Positions 33,168 through 42,329 of a stretch of 64,000 bases of DNA are shown piece by piece. This DNA comes from Acidobacteriota bacterium (GTDB taxonomy: Bacteria; Acidobacteriota; Blastocatellia; Chloracidobacteriales; Chloracidobacteriaceae), in the NCBI GenBank assembly GCA_016208495.1, contig JACQXX010000060.1, forward strand, positions 35,221-99,220, given 5' to 3'. Every line of letters begins with the position of its first letter. The stretch's first letter is position 1. The translations under genes and the position numbers were made by a program. Under the pieces are notes generated by a model. The model did no database searches. It was given only the letters and a program-made list of their open reading frames with translations, and had not been told where the DNA came from.

Positions 33168-36100
33168 TCATTTCTTCACCTTAAAATCCGCATCACTGAC
33201 ATCAGTGGCCTGATTCCCGGCTTCATCCCTGACCAGCACCTGCAATCTGGCACGTTTGGTTTTGAGGGTTCGGCGAGGAATTTCAAAATCAAAGCTTTGC
33301 ACATCCCCTGAAAGCCCTGAAACAATTTCGACTGAAAACGTCGCGCCGCCATCGGTTGAAAGTCGCACATCCTGGCGTGTCACCTGTCGGTTGTCGGAAG
33401 AAAGCCATCGGAAAGTGACGATTTGACCGCCTTTGAAAACTTCCCCGCCATTTGGGAAGACAATCTGGACCTGTGGTGGCGTTTCATCAGCGGGATTGAT
33501 GGTAAAATCGGCATCCGAAGCATCCTCTCCTTGATTGCCAGCACCATCCAGCACCGTCACCCGGATGCGACAGGTTGTGGTGGACAGGTCAGCGGGAGGA
33601 AGAAACAAAATTTCCGTAATTTCCCCGGCAAGTCCAGCCGCCACAACCAGTTCAAATGATTGTCCCCCATCCGTTGAAAGATCAACTGTCTGTTCAACCA
33701 CGGTTCGGTTGTCTGCCGTTGCCCAGGAAAGAGTGATGGGTTCCTGACGGGCAAATTGTTCGCCTCCGTTCGGAGACAAAACCCAAACCATCGGTGGCTC
33801 TTGATCATCAACTGGAAGCGTTTTGGCTTGCGCTTCATTGGTATAGCCTGAACTCCCACCAGCATTGACCGCTTTGACCCGGTAGCGATACGCAGTTGCC
33901 GGCTGTAACCGGTTGTCCCGAAATCGGGTTTGACTGGCAGGAAGGGTTGTCAGTTCAACAAATTGAGGCTGATCTTCGAATTGTCGTTCAATGACAAAAC
34001 CTGTTTCCGTGGTACTTTGGTCAGTCCACTCCAGGTCAATTTCAGTGGCGGAAATCCCAAGTGCGGTCAGCCCGGCTGGAGCTTCAGGAGGTGCCAGAAC
34101 AGCATCAATTCGGGCAATAAAAGCACTTGTGTCACCGCAAAACTCAGGCTGGAGCGGATCAACGGTTGGGAAATTGACTGACACGGTGTTGCCAGCTAAA
34201 ACGATGTTGGCTTTTGCATCAACCGCCAGTGCCGTGACCTCATCGCTGGCAGTTCCACCAATGAAGGTTGAGAAAAGCAACCGGCCTTGAATCGGGTCAA
34301 TTCGGGTGACAAATCCATTGAAATTCAGGTCATCCGGGCTGGCCTGGGTTGGCTCGACCAGCGGAAAGTCACCGGACTGGGTTTTTCCAGCAACACACAC
34401 GGTTCCAGATGTATCAATGGCCAGCGCCTGAACCTGATCTGTGTTTCGTCCTCCCAGGTAGGTGAGAAAGTTTGTTTTGAGACCGGTTGGGTCAAATTTG
34501 GCAACAAACCCATCGGTCGCTCCGAGTAACGTATCCTGAACAGGATTTACAACCGGCAACCGGGGTGATCGAGTCTCACCCGCCACATAGACATTTCCAG
34601 CCGGGTCTACGGCAATCCCCTCCCCGCTGTCAAACTCGCTCCCGCCAAAATACCGGCAAAATTCCAGTTTTGAGCCTGTCGGATTGATTTTTGCGACGAA
34701 GGCATCCGTGACACCTCCAAATGGAATCGTGAAGGCCGGTACAGCAGGAAAAGTTTGGGCATTTGAAGCGGTACTCCCGGTGAGATAGGCATTTCCAACC
34801 GCATCAGCGGCAATGGCATATCCGGCGTCGAAATCAACGCCGCCAAGATAAGTGGCATAGACCAGTTGGGTTCCAGCCGCGTTGATTTTGGCGACAAACG
34901 CATCTGTTAAATTGCTGAAGGCTGGCTGAACGGCACGAACGACTGGAAAATCAGCGGATTGTGTCACCCCGGCGATATAGACCTGATGCTGACGGTCAAT
35001 TGCCACTCCGTATCCGGCATCTTGAGCACTACCACCCAAAAAAGTGGACATTTCCAGGGCATTTCCGGCTGGAGACAATCGCGTGAGAAACGCATCTGAG
35101 GAAACCGCATCCGGAAATCCTCCAAACTTTGACTGGATTGGTTTTTCCAACGGGAAATCCGGAGAACGGGTTGTTCCAACCACAACCACTGCCCCTGTGG
35201 TATCAACCGCAATTGACTCAGCTTCGTCGTCAAAACCACCACCTAAAAAAGTGGTAAACACCACCGATGAACCAGTTGGGTTCAGTTTGGATACAAATAG
35301 ATCAAAACCACCTTGATTCGACCTTGGACTGGTCACACCTGGAAAAAGAAGCGCGCTGGTCGTGCCAGCAACATAGCAATTTCCATCTGAATCAATCGCA
35401 ACGGCGTGAGCGGCATTCTCACCGTCGCCACCCAGAAATGTGGCATATTTCACCACGGGGTCAATGACAAGCGGCAACCCGGTGTCATATGAATCCAGAT
35501 CGAAAGTGACCTGAAACGCACCACTTGAAGTCAGTGCCCGTACCCGATACCTGCCCGAAATTTCCTGCCGCTGATCAGAGACACATTGATACATTGTGGG
35601 CTGATGCTGGATCAGCGTTCCGTGCGGGGTTTCAATCTGCAAATTCCCGGCAGCATCAGGTTCAACCCGGCTGGCCCCCGCAAGCTCCAAAACAATCCGG
35701 GCAGGGTCAGCCTGGGGTGCCACAACGAAGTCATATTCAAGCAGTCCTTCGCTGCCATACCCAACCAAATCAATTCCTGGATAGAGGTTCTCGTACCGGA
35801 TCCGGGCGCTTCCTGGAATATCCCGCACCCATTTGTTTTTCTCAGCTCCCACAAAGAAATGACTGTATCCCGGAAGCGGTTGCTCAAAGTTCAACCTGGG
35901 AGATGGTGACGCTCCGGCAAAAGCAATTTTGAGCGGAGGACGTTCAGGCGGCGTAGCTTGCTGGCACGGGTTGGGCGGCTGCTTTTGAGAAAGGTTTGTT
36001 TTGGCTGGCAATGAGTGGGGAAACCCAAAAACAATGGCCTGCCCGGTGAAAAAAGCCGTGTAGTTTTGAGTTCGGCAATATGCTTTCACCTCTGGATCAG

Positions 36101-36326
36101 TCTGACCACGGTTGGGCTCAAACCGGAGCGGTTGATCAGCAACCGGTGAAAACCCAGATTTGAACTCGCTACTTCGTTTTGATTGAAGGTTCAATGATGG
36201 AAAAGCCTTGATGAGCCTGAACCCTGAACCCTGAACCCTGAACCCCAACTGACATTGCCCACCACTCCACATCACCATCAAGAGACAGCATAGAACCGGC
36301 ATCTTTTCCAGAAAACGTGAATTCAT
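33168..36326 (-). CDS. Giant exported SBBP-repeat protein with FN3 domain
   Basis: A 1052-residue secreted or surface protein. A signal peptide covers residues 1-25. An N-terminal domain (about 60-285; LRFEPNRGQTDPEVKAYCR, ENLYPGIDLVGYG) is typical of SBBP proteins. Eight or nine beta-propeller SBBP repeats of about 57 residues follow (290-735; FLGG...GYGVAID...VYIAGVTQS). A fibronectin type III domain is near 745-835. Two copies of a 95-100-residue Ig-like module (SPNGGE..., DGAGNQ...DASDADF) end the protein. Residues 26-37 (GFRVQGSGFRLI) are encoded by a CCCTGAA heptamer array that lies just after the signal peptide. Probable roles are adhesion or matrix structure. Confidence 0.9.
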   Translation of the reverse strand: MNSRFLEKMPVLCCLLMVMWSGGQCQLGFRVQGSGFRLIKAFPSLNLQSKRSSEFKSGFSPVADQPLRFEPNRGQTDPEVKAYCRTQNYTAFFTGQAIVFGFPHSLPAKTNLSQKQPPNPCQQATPPERPPLKIAFAGASPSPRLNFEQPLPGYSHFFVGAEKNKWVRDIPGSARIRYENLYPGIDLVGYGSEGLLEYDFVVAPQADPARIVLELAGASRVEPDAAGNLQIETPHGTLIQHQPTMYQCVSDQRQEISGRYRVRALTSSGAFQVTFDLDSYDTGLPLVIDPVVKYATFLGGDGENAAHAVAIDSDGNCYVAGTTSALLFPGVTSPRSNQGGFDLFVSKLNPTGSSVVFTTFLGGGFDDEAESIAVDTTGAVVVVGTTRSPDFPLEKPIQSKFGGFPDAVSSDAFLTRLSPAGNALEMSTFLGGSAQDAGYGVAIDRQHQVYIAGVTQSADFPVVRAVQPAFSNLTDAFVAKINAAGTQLVYATYLGGVDFDAGYAIAADAVGNAYLTGSTASNAQTFPAVPAFTIPFGGVTDAFVAKINPTGSKLEFCRYFGGSEFDSGEGIAVDPAGNVYVAGETRSPRLPVVNPVQDTLLGATDGFVAKFDPTGLKTNFLTYLGGRNTDQVQALAIDTSGTVCVAGKTQSGDFPLVEPTQASPDDLNFNGFVTRIDPIQGRLLFSTFIGGTASDEVTALAVDAKANIVLAGNTVSVNFPTVDPLQPEFCGDTSAFIARIDAVLAPPEAPAGLTALGISATEIDLEWTDQSTTETGFVIERQFEDQPQFVELTTLPASQTRFRDNRLQPATAYRYRVKAVNAGGSSGYTNEAQAKTLPVDDQEPPMVWVLSPNGGEQFARQEPITLSWATADNRTVVEQTVDLSTDGGQSFELVVAAGLAGEITEILFLPPADLSTTTCRIRVTVLDGAGNQGEDASDADFTINPADETPPQVQIVFPNGGEVFKGGQIVTFRWLSSDNRQVTRQDVRLSTDGGATFSVEIVSGLSGDVQSFDFEIPRRTLKTKRARLQVLVRDEAGNQATDVSDADFKVKK
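36219..36247. repeat. GAACCCT heptamer array inside the SBBP gene
   Basis: Four head-to-tail CCTGAAC units on the plus strand lie within the coding region, at codons about 26-36. The same unit forms intergenic arrays at 51899-51963 and 60182-60212. Confidence 0.85.
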
Positions 36327-36363
36327 AGGCGTGTGAGTACCGGAAGGTGATATCTGATACCAT

Positions 36364-36537
36364 TTGGGGCTGAGGATATTGGGCTCAGGGCTCAGGGAAA
36401 TACAATTCTTTCAATAATTTAGCCTTCTCGTAATACGATAGTTTCATGGCAGAGTGGTGGGAAGCTACACAAAATGATCTCACTCAAGCTGACCCCATTT
36501 TCTTCAGCCCGTCTTCTTCAGCCCCATGTCTTCAACC
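36364..36537. repeat. Mirrored GGCTGAG heptamer element
   Basis: GGGGCTGAGG and GGGCTCAGGGCTCAGGG on the left face TTCAGCCCGTCTTCTTCAGC-type units at 36502-36530. Between them lie about 90 bases that could carry the SBBP promoter on the minus strand. It ends at the stop of the XdhC gene. Confidence 0.65.
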
Positions 36538-36538
36538 C

Positions 36539-37660
36539 TCAATGAATCGGCCCCATTCGCTGCCGCAAGAAACCAGCCTGGTGACCGCTGATCACCGCCC
36601 GAATTTCAGCAATAATCGAAAGTGCAATTTCTTCAGGGGTTTCGGCGCCAATATCAAGCCCGACTGGGCCAAAAATCCGCTGTCGCTGATCGGGAGTTAT
36701 TTCAAAGCCTGCTCCTTGAAGATCGTTGAGCAAGGCATCGGTTCGGCGTTTCGGTCCGAGCATCCCAATGTAAGGCAATGGAAATGGCAGCAAGGCTTTC
36801 AAAATTTCGCCGTCACGTTGGTAGTTATGAGTCATTACCACGGCGACCGTGCGCGGCGTCAATTTGACGTGGTTGGAAATATTTTCGGGATGGCTCTGAA
36901 TCACCTGATTGGCCAGTGGAAAGCGCTCCGCCCTGGCAAAAGCTGGGCGATGATCAATGACACTCACCTGCCAGCCGAGTTCTTTGCCCAATGCGACCAG
37001 AGGAAGTGCGTCATAGCCGGCCCCAAAAATGACCAGAGGTTGTGGCGACTCCAGAAATTCAAGGAACACCTCGGTGGCCACACCTTCAACCAGATATTCC
37101 TTCAATTCACTTTTTTGGTGACGAAAGACCTGTCCGGCATCCGCCACCAGCAATTTGGCCAGTGCCTGGTTGGGGATTGAACTTTCCACCGATTCATCAC
37201 TTCGCAGCAGAAGATGTGAACCAACCGAAACACTGTTGAGATCAGTTGTTTTGACCACCATTGCCCAGACCAGAGGGGCAGATTCGCTCAACAGCGTTTC
37301 AAGCATTTTGATTGGATGTGGGTCGGTACCTGCAGAAACCGGTTCAATTAAAACCTGAACTTCACCGTTGCAGCCCATCCCAAGCCCCCACACCGTGTCG
37401 CCATCCGACGTGGTGTCATATACCACAAGCTGGGGTTGGCCCGAAGTCATAACCTGAGAGGCACGTTCAACCACATCGCCTTCAAGGCAGCCGCCGCTGA
37501 TGGCGCCCAGGCTGTGTCCCTGGGTTGAAATCAACATGCGGGCCCCTGGTCGCCGGTAGACCGAGCCTTTTACGCTGACCACAGTGGCTAACGCGACCAG
37601 TTCACTTTCATTGCGGAGCAGTTCGCGATACGCAGCTACAATCGTTTGAATCTCTTTCAT
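36539..37660 (-). CDS. XdhC/CoxI-family protein
   Basis: A molybdenum-enzyme maturation factor that supplies sulfurated molybdopterin to xanthine dehydrogenase-type enzymes. The N-terminal XdhC-CoxI domain has LATVVSVKGSVYRRPGARML, GAISGGCLEGDVVERA and YDTTSDGDTVWGLGMGCNG. The C-terminal Rossmann domain has LVIFGAGYDALPLVALGKELGW, VIDHRP, VVMTHNYQRD and YIGMLGPKRRTDALL. Length 373 is usual. No molybdenum hydroxylase genes are adjacent, so the client enzyme is elsewhere. The ATG at 37660 has no strong ribosome site. Confidence 0.93.
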   Translation of the reverse strand: MKEIQTIVAAYRELLRNESELVALATVVSVKGSVYRRPGARMLISTQGHSLGAISGGCLEGDVVERASQVMTSGQPQLVVYDTTSDGDTVWGLGMGCNGEVQVLIEPVSAGTDPHPIKMLETLLSESAPLVWAMVVKTTDLNSVSVGSHLLLRSDESVESSIPNQALAKLLVADAGQVFRHQKSELKEYLVEGVATEVFLEFLESPQPLVIFGAGYDALPLVALGKELGWQVSVIDHRPAFARAERFPLANQVIQSHPENISNHVKLTPRTVAVVMTHNYQRDGEILKALLPFPLPYIGMLGPKRRTDALLNDLQGAGFEITPDQRQRIFGPVGLDIGAETPEEIALSIIAEIRAVISGHQAGFLRQRMGPIH

Positions 37661-38082
37661 GGTTTTTGAATGATGATGGCATCACCGTGGGTGGAATTTT
37701 TGAATGGGGATGCGCGGATTATAGAAGTGCTTTGGCCAGAAAGGATTGTTTTTTTGTAAAAACTCCGGGTCGGGCCAATCCTCAGCGACCGGCAGGTGAC
37801 GAAACATTTTCGAGGTCGTTTCGTACCACAGGGGCTAAATCACCCCAAAAAATCCAACTTCAACCGAAATTTTATACCTCAAGCCTCTCAAAAGGCATCG
37901 TTTGTTGCCTCTTATTTCAGCCATTCGCCAGCTATCTGAGATTCTTGTGTAAGAAAAAACCTACAACTTAATCTCAAATTAATATTCAAAAAATTCAAAA
38001 GAAATTCAAAAAAATTAAAGAATTATTTAATACAATTATTCTATGATTTTGGTCTTTTTATTTTTGCTAATCAACAAAGAAA
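37661..38082. other. AT-rich gap without a recognised gene
   Basis: About 420 bases between the XdhC gene start and a terminator. The part from 37950 to 38060 is strongly AT-rich with repeated AAAATTCAAAA-type runs. A 101-codon plus-strand frame at 37666-37971 has no family resemblance and poor composition. Unlike most gaps it has no heptamer array. Confidence 0.4.
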
Positions 38083-38084
38083 AA

Positions 38085-38117
38085 CCCCAGGTGCAATCAG
38101 TTGCACCTGGGGTTTTT
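38085..38117 (-). terminator. Intrinsic terminator
   Basis: CCCCAGGTGCAA (38085-38096) and TTGCACCTGGGG (38101-38112) form a perfect 12-bp stem with a TCAG loop. It is flanked by A-runs and T-runs, so it works in both directions. It lies 21 bases past the stop of the minus-strand exported protein gene. Confidence 0.9.
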
Positions 38118-38137
38118 AAATCCTCTCAAAGGATTAA

Positions 38138-38512
38138 TTATTGTTGTGGGGTTGCCGCCTGGGCACCGCCATTGATGACGATATTTTGATTTGAGCCTTC
38201 AAACGCAAACCCTTGCAGGCTGCGATTATCACCGTTTTGCGTGTAGAGCATTTCCAGTCGAATGGCTTTCTTTTGGCGATCTTCGGTCCGGGTCGTGGCT
38301 TTCACCAGTTCTTCTTTTCCCTTACGGATCGACATTTCACCGGTTTTGTCGTCATACACAACCTGGTATTTGCCTTTCTTGACCAGCGTTCCGTTGACGG
38401 TCACGTCACTTGAGAAAGAAACGTCTTTCTTTGTTTCACCTGCCAAAGCAGAAGCGCTCACTACGATTGAAAGGGCCAGAACAGCAAACAAACGGGTCAT
38501 CAGATTTTTCAT
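38138..38512 (-). CDS. Small exported protein
   Basis: A 124-residue protein with a clear signal peptide (MKNLMTRLFAVLALSIVVSASALA). The mature part is beta-rich: VSFSSDVTVNGTLVKKGKYQVVYDDKTGEMSIRKGKEELVKATTRTE, then RLEMLYTQNGDNRSLQGFAFEG, and a Gln/Ala tail. It looks like a small beta-barrel or sandwich. Similar short exported proteins are common in Acidobacteriota, but I know no function. A strong GAGGAG lies nine bases before the ATG and a strong terminator follows, so high expression is plausible. Confidence 0.8.
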   Translation of the reverse strand: MKNLMTRLFAVLALSIVVSASALAGETKKDVSFSSDVTVNGTLVKKGKYQVVYDDKTGEMSIRKGKEELVKATTRTEDRQKKAIRLEMLYTQNGDNRSLQGFAFEGSNQNIVINGGAQAATPQQ

Positions 38513-38911
38513 TTCAGTGTCTCCTCACAGTTGATGAATTTTTTCGGGTCGTCAGATAATTTAATTGATTTATTGTGTCAGCACCGACTCAAACGTGATT
38601 ACAAAATGAAAGTTCCAGAAAATTACGAAACTGTAAAAATTTTAATTAAATAAAATAATTAAATAAATCCTATTCATTAGAGATCATGAGCTCACTCCGT
38701 CCATAAAGACCTAGCCGATAAGGCATCTTTCGCCTATGCTCACAGCATCATTCGCAATACCCTCGTCTGGATTTCCGTACCTTTTCAATTAACGTCTCAT
38801 CCACAATCAACCTTCGGCTGGACATGACTGGTCTTTCCCAGGGCCGGGATTGGTCCAACAACGTCATCTTTAACTCATGATTTTCTGGAACCACTTCATA
38901 GGAGGGAAGTT
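38513..38911. other. Divergent promoter gap
   Basis: 399 bases between two divergent exported-protein genes. The stretch 38630-38680 is AT-rich (TTTTAATTAAATAAAATAATT) and would suit promoters in either direction. No reading frame, heptamer array or known RNA motif is seen. A strong ribosome site AGGAGGG at 38898-38906 belongs to the downstream gene. Confidence 0.4.
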
Positions 38912-40741
38912 ATGGCTTTGCCATTGAAATTGAATCAGCTTTCTCACTCATCTTTACCAACCGGTGTGATCAAAACGGTTTCGGTGTCCTGTCTGGTGTT
39001 TGGGTTGACCCTGACATCAACCTCGCTCCCGACACTGGCTCTTCATGTTCGGGATCTGACTGGTTCTTCCGCGGTCAGCAACCAGAGTTCACGCTATCGG
39101 AGTTATGAAATTCCGGCTGGCGCCGTCTTGAAACTCAAACTGAATTCACAACTCACTTCAAAAACAAACCGGGTCGGCGACACCTTCACCGCTACGGTCT
39201 TTGAACCATATCTCATTGATGGAAAGGCAGTTGTTCCACAAGGAACTCAAGTTGAAGGCCACGTTTCAAGCGTTGAGCCAGCCCAGCGGGATCGTTCCGG
39301 AACCATTGCCGTCGATTTTGATTATTTGATTTTTGAAAATGGCAAAAAGCTCGATATCGGCCAGGTTTCTGAATTGACCAGCCTCAAACGCGACGAAAAA
39401 CAACAAATTGACGCTGAAGGAAAAACTTCAGGTGGATCAACAACCAAACGCAAAATCATCTTTACGGGTGGTGGCGCCGGGGCTGGGGCTGTGATTGGCG
39501 CGATTGCCGGCGGCGGCAAAGGCGCGGCGATTGGTGGTGCCATCGGTGCCGGGGCGGGAATTTTGACCGCGCTGCTGCTCAAAGGTGACGAAGCCGTGGT
39601 CAAAACTGGTCAGGAATTCGGCCTCGAATTTCTCCAGAAAACCAGAGTGAGCGACGATTACCTCACCGCCCGATCAACCACGGACACCACTGACCGGGAT
39701 CGGAACACTCGCGACCGGGATACCACTGACCGGGATACTCGTGACCGGGATACTCGTGACCGTGACACCCGCGACCGTGACACCCGTGACCGTGACACCC
39801 GTGATCAGGATACTCGTGACCGCTATACCGGTTCTGGCCGCGATCCATATCAGGAATATACGGATCCACAGTTTATCCGGCGGGCGCAACTCGAACTCCG
39901 AACTCGTGGTTTTTACACCTCAACCATCGGTACCACACTAACTTCCGGTGTGCGTTCGGCTATCACCCGATTCCAGCGTGATCAACGCCTTGAAGAAACC
40001 GGGAAGCTTGATCTGCCAACTGCCCAGGCACTGAATCTGGTTGATCGTGACGGCAACGAAATTCGACTCGTCAAGGTCCTGGCGGCCCGTGCCGTTCGTC
40101 AGGCTGACCGCAGTATCCAGGTCGTGATGGATACCGAGGTTCCGTCCGGCGGCTGGGATCTGTATGGCGACTATGAAATCCGGACCGACAAGCTTGAAGT
40201 CTGGGCCCGTGGCGTGGCACCAGCCGGCGCCGCTTCACAGGTCATCACCAAAGGCACCATCGAAGTCGTTCCACGCGAAGATGTCTCACGCATCCAGACC
40301 GTGTTGATTCACACCGACACCAAAGATCTGACGGTGGCGGTTGAAGATATGCAAACGGGCATTGCCAAATCACTCAAGGCCACGGCTGACCGCATGTTGA
40401 GCACGCTCAGAACTCAGTTCCGAAGTGAACAACGCGGCGCCACCCGCACCGCCCCAAGCACAATTTCCTGGCGCTTGAATGAAAACGAAGCCCGACTCTA
40501 TTCAGCCGTGGTCAGTCTGGCAGAAGCCACCCGGTTTTATGCCGAACTGGTCGAAACCCGAGCCACCGAAGAGGCTCAGCGCGGTGCCGCCGAAGCCCTG
40601 GCTCGTGGCCTCAACCGGGTTGACCGGGTCATGCGTTCTGGTCGCGTTGGTGATCGAATCCAGCGCGATGTGGATGATTTTGATAAAGCGGCTCAGCAAT
40701 TAACCGACTATTTCCGGATTGATGCTCGTGGAAATGATTAA
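38912..40741 (+). CDS. Exported glycine-zipper protein with RDTRD repeats and a peptidoglycan-binding domain
   Basis: A 609-residue envelope protein. A signal or anchor helix (about residues 20-44) is followed by a beta domain (60-170; IPAGAVLKLKLNSQLTSKTNRVGDTFTATV), as in TrbI-like or secretin-associated proteins. A glycine zipper (188-225, GGGAGAGAVIGAIAGGG) could insert into a membrane. Residues 255-306 are a run of about nine RDTRD pentapeptides. A PGBD-1-like domain follows (316-365; FIRRAQLELRTRGFYTSTIG...LTSGVRSAITRFQRDQ). The C-terminal 240 residues are helical and unrecognised. AGGAGGG gives an optimal ribosome site. Confidence 0.85.
   Translation: MALPLKLNQLSHSSLPTGVIKTVSVSCLVFGLTLTSTSLPTLALHVRDLTGSSAVSNQSSRYRSYEIPAGAVLKLKLNSQLTSKTNRVGDTFTATVFEPYLIDGKAVVPQGTQVEGHVSSVEPAQRDRSGTIAVDFDYLIFENGKKLDIGQVSELTSLKRDEKQQIDAEGKTSGGSTTKRKIIFTGGGAGAGAVIGAIAGGGKGAAIGGAIGAGAGILTALLLKGDEAVVKTGQEFGLEFLQKTRVSDDYLTARSTTDTTDRDRNTRDRDTTDRDTRDRDTRDRDTRDRDTRDRDTRDQDTRDRYTGSGRDPYQEYTDPQFIRRAQLELRTRGFYTSTIGTTLTSGVRSAITRFQRDQRLEETGKLDLPTAQALNLVDRDGNEIRLVKVLAARAVRQADRSIQVVMDTEVPSGGWDLYGDYEIRTDKLEVWARGVAPAGAASQVITKGTIEVVPREDVSRIQTVLIHTDTKDLTVAVEDMQTGIAKSLKATADRMLSTLRTQFRSEQRGATRTAPSTISWRLNENEARLYSAVVSLAEATRFYAELVETRATEEAQRGAAEALARGLNRVDRVMRSGRVGDRIQRDVDDFDKAAQQLTDYFRIDARGND
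39690..39833 (+). repeat. 15-bp coding tandem repeat (RDTRD)
   Basis: About nine tandem copies of a 15-bp unit, (C/T)GTGACCGGGATACT and variants, encode the charged pentapeptide RDTRD. The unit is a multiple of three, unlike the heptamers. Copies differ by synonymous changes, so the peptide appears to be selected. Confidence 0.85.
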
Positions 40742-40775
40742 GAGCGAGTAGCAAGTAGCGAGTGGCGAGTAGTAA
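40742..40775. repeat. GCGAGTA heptamer run
   Basis: About four 7-bp units AGCGAGT/AGCAAGT/GGCGAGT begin at the stop codon of the preceding gene. The following 100 bases up to 40877 hold no further feature. Confidence 0.7.
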
Positions 40776-40877
40776 AACCACTTGTTCCTCTAAAAACAGT
40801 GAGTTTCTGGATCTGAAAACCAACAAGATCAAGAAGCTCACTGTTTTTGTCATTCTGTCAGTTGTCACCTTGTCACC

Positions 40878-41999
40878 ATGCGCCTTCTGCATCTTAGTTC
40901 CGGGAAGGATTTTGGCGGCGGCGAGCGTCACGTACTGGAACTCACCCGTACGCTGGCGGCTCGCGGACACACGCTGCACCTGGCGGTCCGTCCCCAAAGT
41001 CAGCTTCAAGAAGTTTTGACCCAATTTCCCCACCTTCACGTCCATACCTTTGGTTTTCGCAATGCCCTGGATTTATTGACCGTCAAGGACTTGTGTCGGC
41101 TCATCACTGATCAGCAGATTGAAGTTATCCACGCCCACTATGGTCGGGACTACACCCTGGCCGCGCTAGCTGTGCGATGGCTGCGAAGAACTGGCGCTTC
41201 CCTTCCAGCTTTTTTCTTCACTCGACACCACTACCTTCCGCTTTCAACCAATCTGGCCTACCGATGGCTGTTATCCGCAGCCGATGGCGTCATTGCCGTA
41301 TCGAGGAGCGTTCAAACTACAGTTTGTCAGTCTCTGAACTGGCCGGTGGAACGCGTGCGGGTCATTCCCAACTGGGTTGACACGGCTAAATTTCAGCCTT
41401 CCAACGACCAGAGCCAGGCCCGCCGTCAATTTGGACTTCCACAAACCGCAAAACTGGTGGGTGTGATCAATCAGATTGCCCCGGAAAAAGGCCAGGCCGA
41501 ACTTCTCGAAGCCATATCTCGCCTGACACACCACGTTCCGGATCTCCATCTGGTGCTGGCCGGGAAAGAACACGGCGGCGACCGGTTTACCCAATCTCTG
41601 AAAGAAATGGCTGCCCGCTTTGGATTGACGGAACGTGTTCACTGGCCTGGATTTGTCACCGATGTGCCGCAACTCCTGGCAGCGCTTGACGTGGTGGCGA
41701 TTCCATCCTGGAACGAGGCGTTTTCCCTCAGCGCTCTTGAAGCACTTGCCACCGGCGTGCCCGTGGTGGCCTCCCAGGTTGGAGGGCTGTGCGATATTCT
41801 GACCCAGAATCAGACAGCGTTGCTGGTGCCGCCTCGCAACGTCGAAGCACTGGCGCTGGCCATCCAGCAGCTCCTGGAATCGGTTGAACTCCGGAACCGT
41901 TTGCGAAAGGCCGGGTTAGAGCGGGTGCATACATTTTTCTCACGCGAGGCAATTGTCACCCAGGTGGAACAACTGTACACAGACACACTCCGTAAGTAA
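40878..41999 (+). CDS. GT4-family glycosyltransferase
   Basis: A 373-residue retaining GT-B glycosyltransferase of the group 1/GT4 type. The N-terminal lobe opens with LLHLSSGKDFGGGERHVLELTRTLAARGH, the donor-family glycine loop. The C-terminal lobe has VGVINQIAPEKGQAELLEAI, PGFVTDVPQLLAALDVVAIPSWNEAFSLSALEALATGVPVVAS (catalytic E-x7-E) and VGGLCDILTQNQTALLVPP. It probably builds a cell-surface polysaccharide or lipid-linked glycan. It stands as a single gene before the large regulator. Confidence 0.93.
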   Translation: MRLLHLSSGKDFGGGERHVLELTRTLAARGHTLHLAVRPQSQLQEVLTQFPHLHVHTFGFRNALDLLTVKDLCRLITDQQIEVIHAHYGRDYTLAALAVRWLRRTGASLPAFFFTRHHYLPLSTNLAYRWLLSAADGVIAVSRSVQTTVCQSLNWPVERVRVIPNWVDTAKFQPSNDQSQARRQFGLPQTAKLVGVINQIAPEKGQAELLEAISRLTHHVPDLHLVLAGKEHGGDRFTQSLKEMAARFGLTERVHWPGFVTDVPQLLAALDVVAIPSWNEAFSLSALEALATGVPVVASQVGGLCDILTQNQTALLVPPRNVEALALAIQQLLESVELRNRLRKAGLERVHTFFSREAIVTQVEQLYTDTLRK

Positions 42000-42046
42000 T
42001 TACCTTCCACACCGGCCAAATGGCACCAGACTATCCAAGGCAGAAT

Positions 42047-42243
42047 TATGAATTATGAATTATGAATTATGAAGAACGGGTGATACAGAATGGAATAATG
42101 GAGGCCAAGGCACAATCATCATAGGATTACTGCTTATTTTTCAACTATATAGCTCTCAGAACTCGATTCCGATATATTCAAGATTGGGTTTCAGAATCGT
42201 CTTTCAACAATTCTTCATAATTCATAATTCATAATTCATAATT
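42047..42243. repeat. Mirrored GAATTAT heptamer element
   Basis: Four GAATTAT units (42044-42071) face about four complementary ATAATTC units (42217-42243) across 145 bases. Only this short-unit composite occupies the gap between the GT4 gene and the large regulator. A further GAATTAT run is at 52564-52594. Confidence 0.85.
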
Positions 42244-42329
42244 CAATTGACGAAAGCATTCCTGACCAGTCATTCTTACCTATCTCCGCACTCAAATACT
42301 TTCATCTCTTCCCAGGAGACCACGCACTG

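Noticed and set aside
37666..37971. 101-codon plus-strand frame between the XdhC gene and the terminator
   Set aside because: Starts inside the XdhC leader on the other strand, has Cys/Phe/Lys-rich composition unlike its neighbours and no recognisable domain.
39663..39889. Minus-strand His/Gly-rich repeat protein
   Set aside because: It is the antisense reading of the RDTRD coding repeat inside a well-supported gene.
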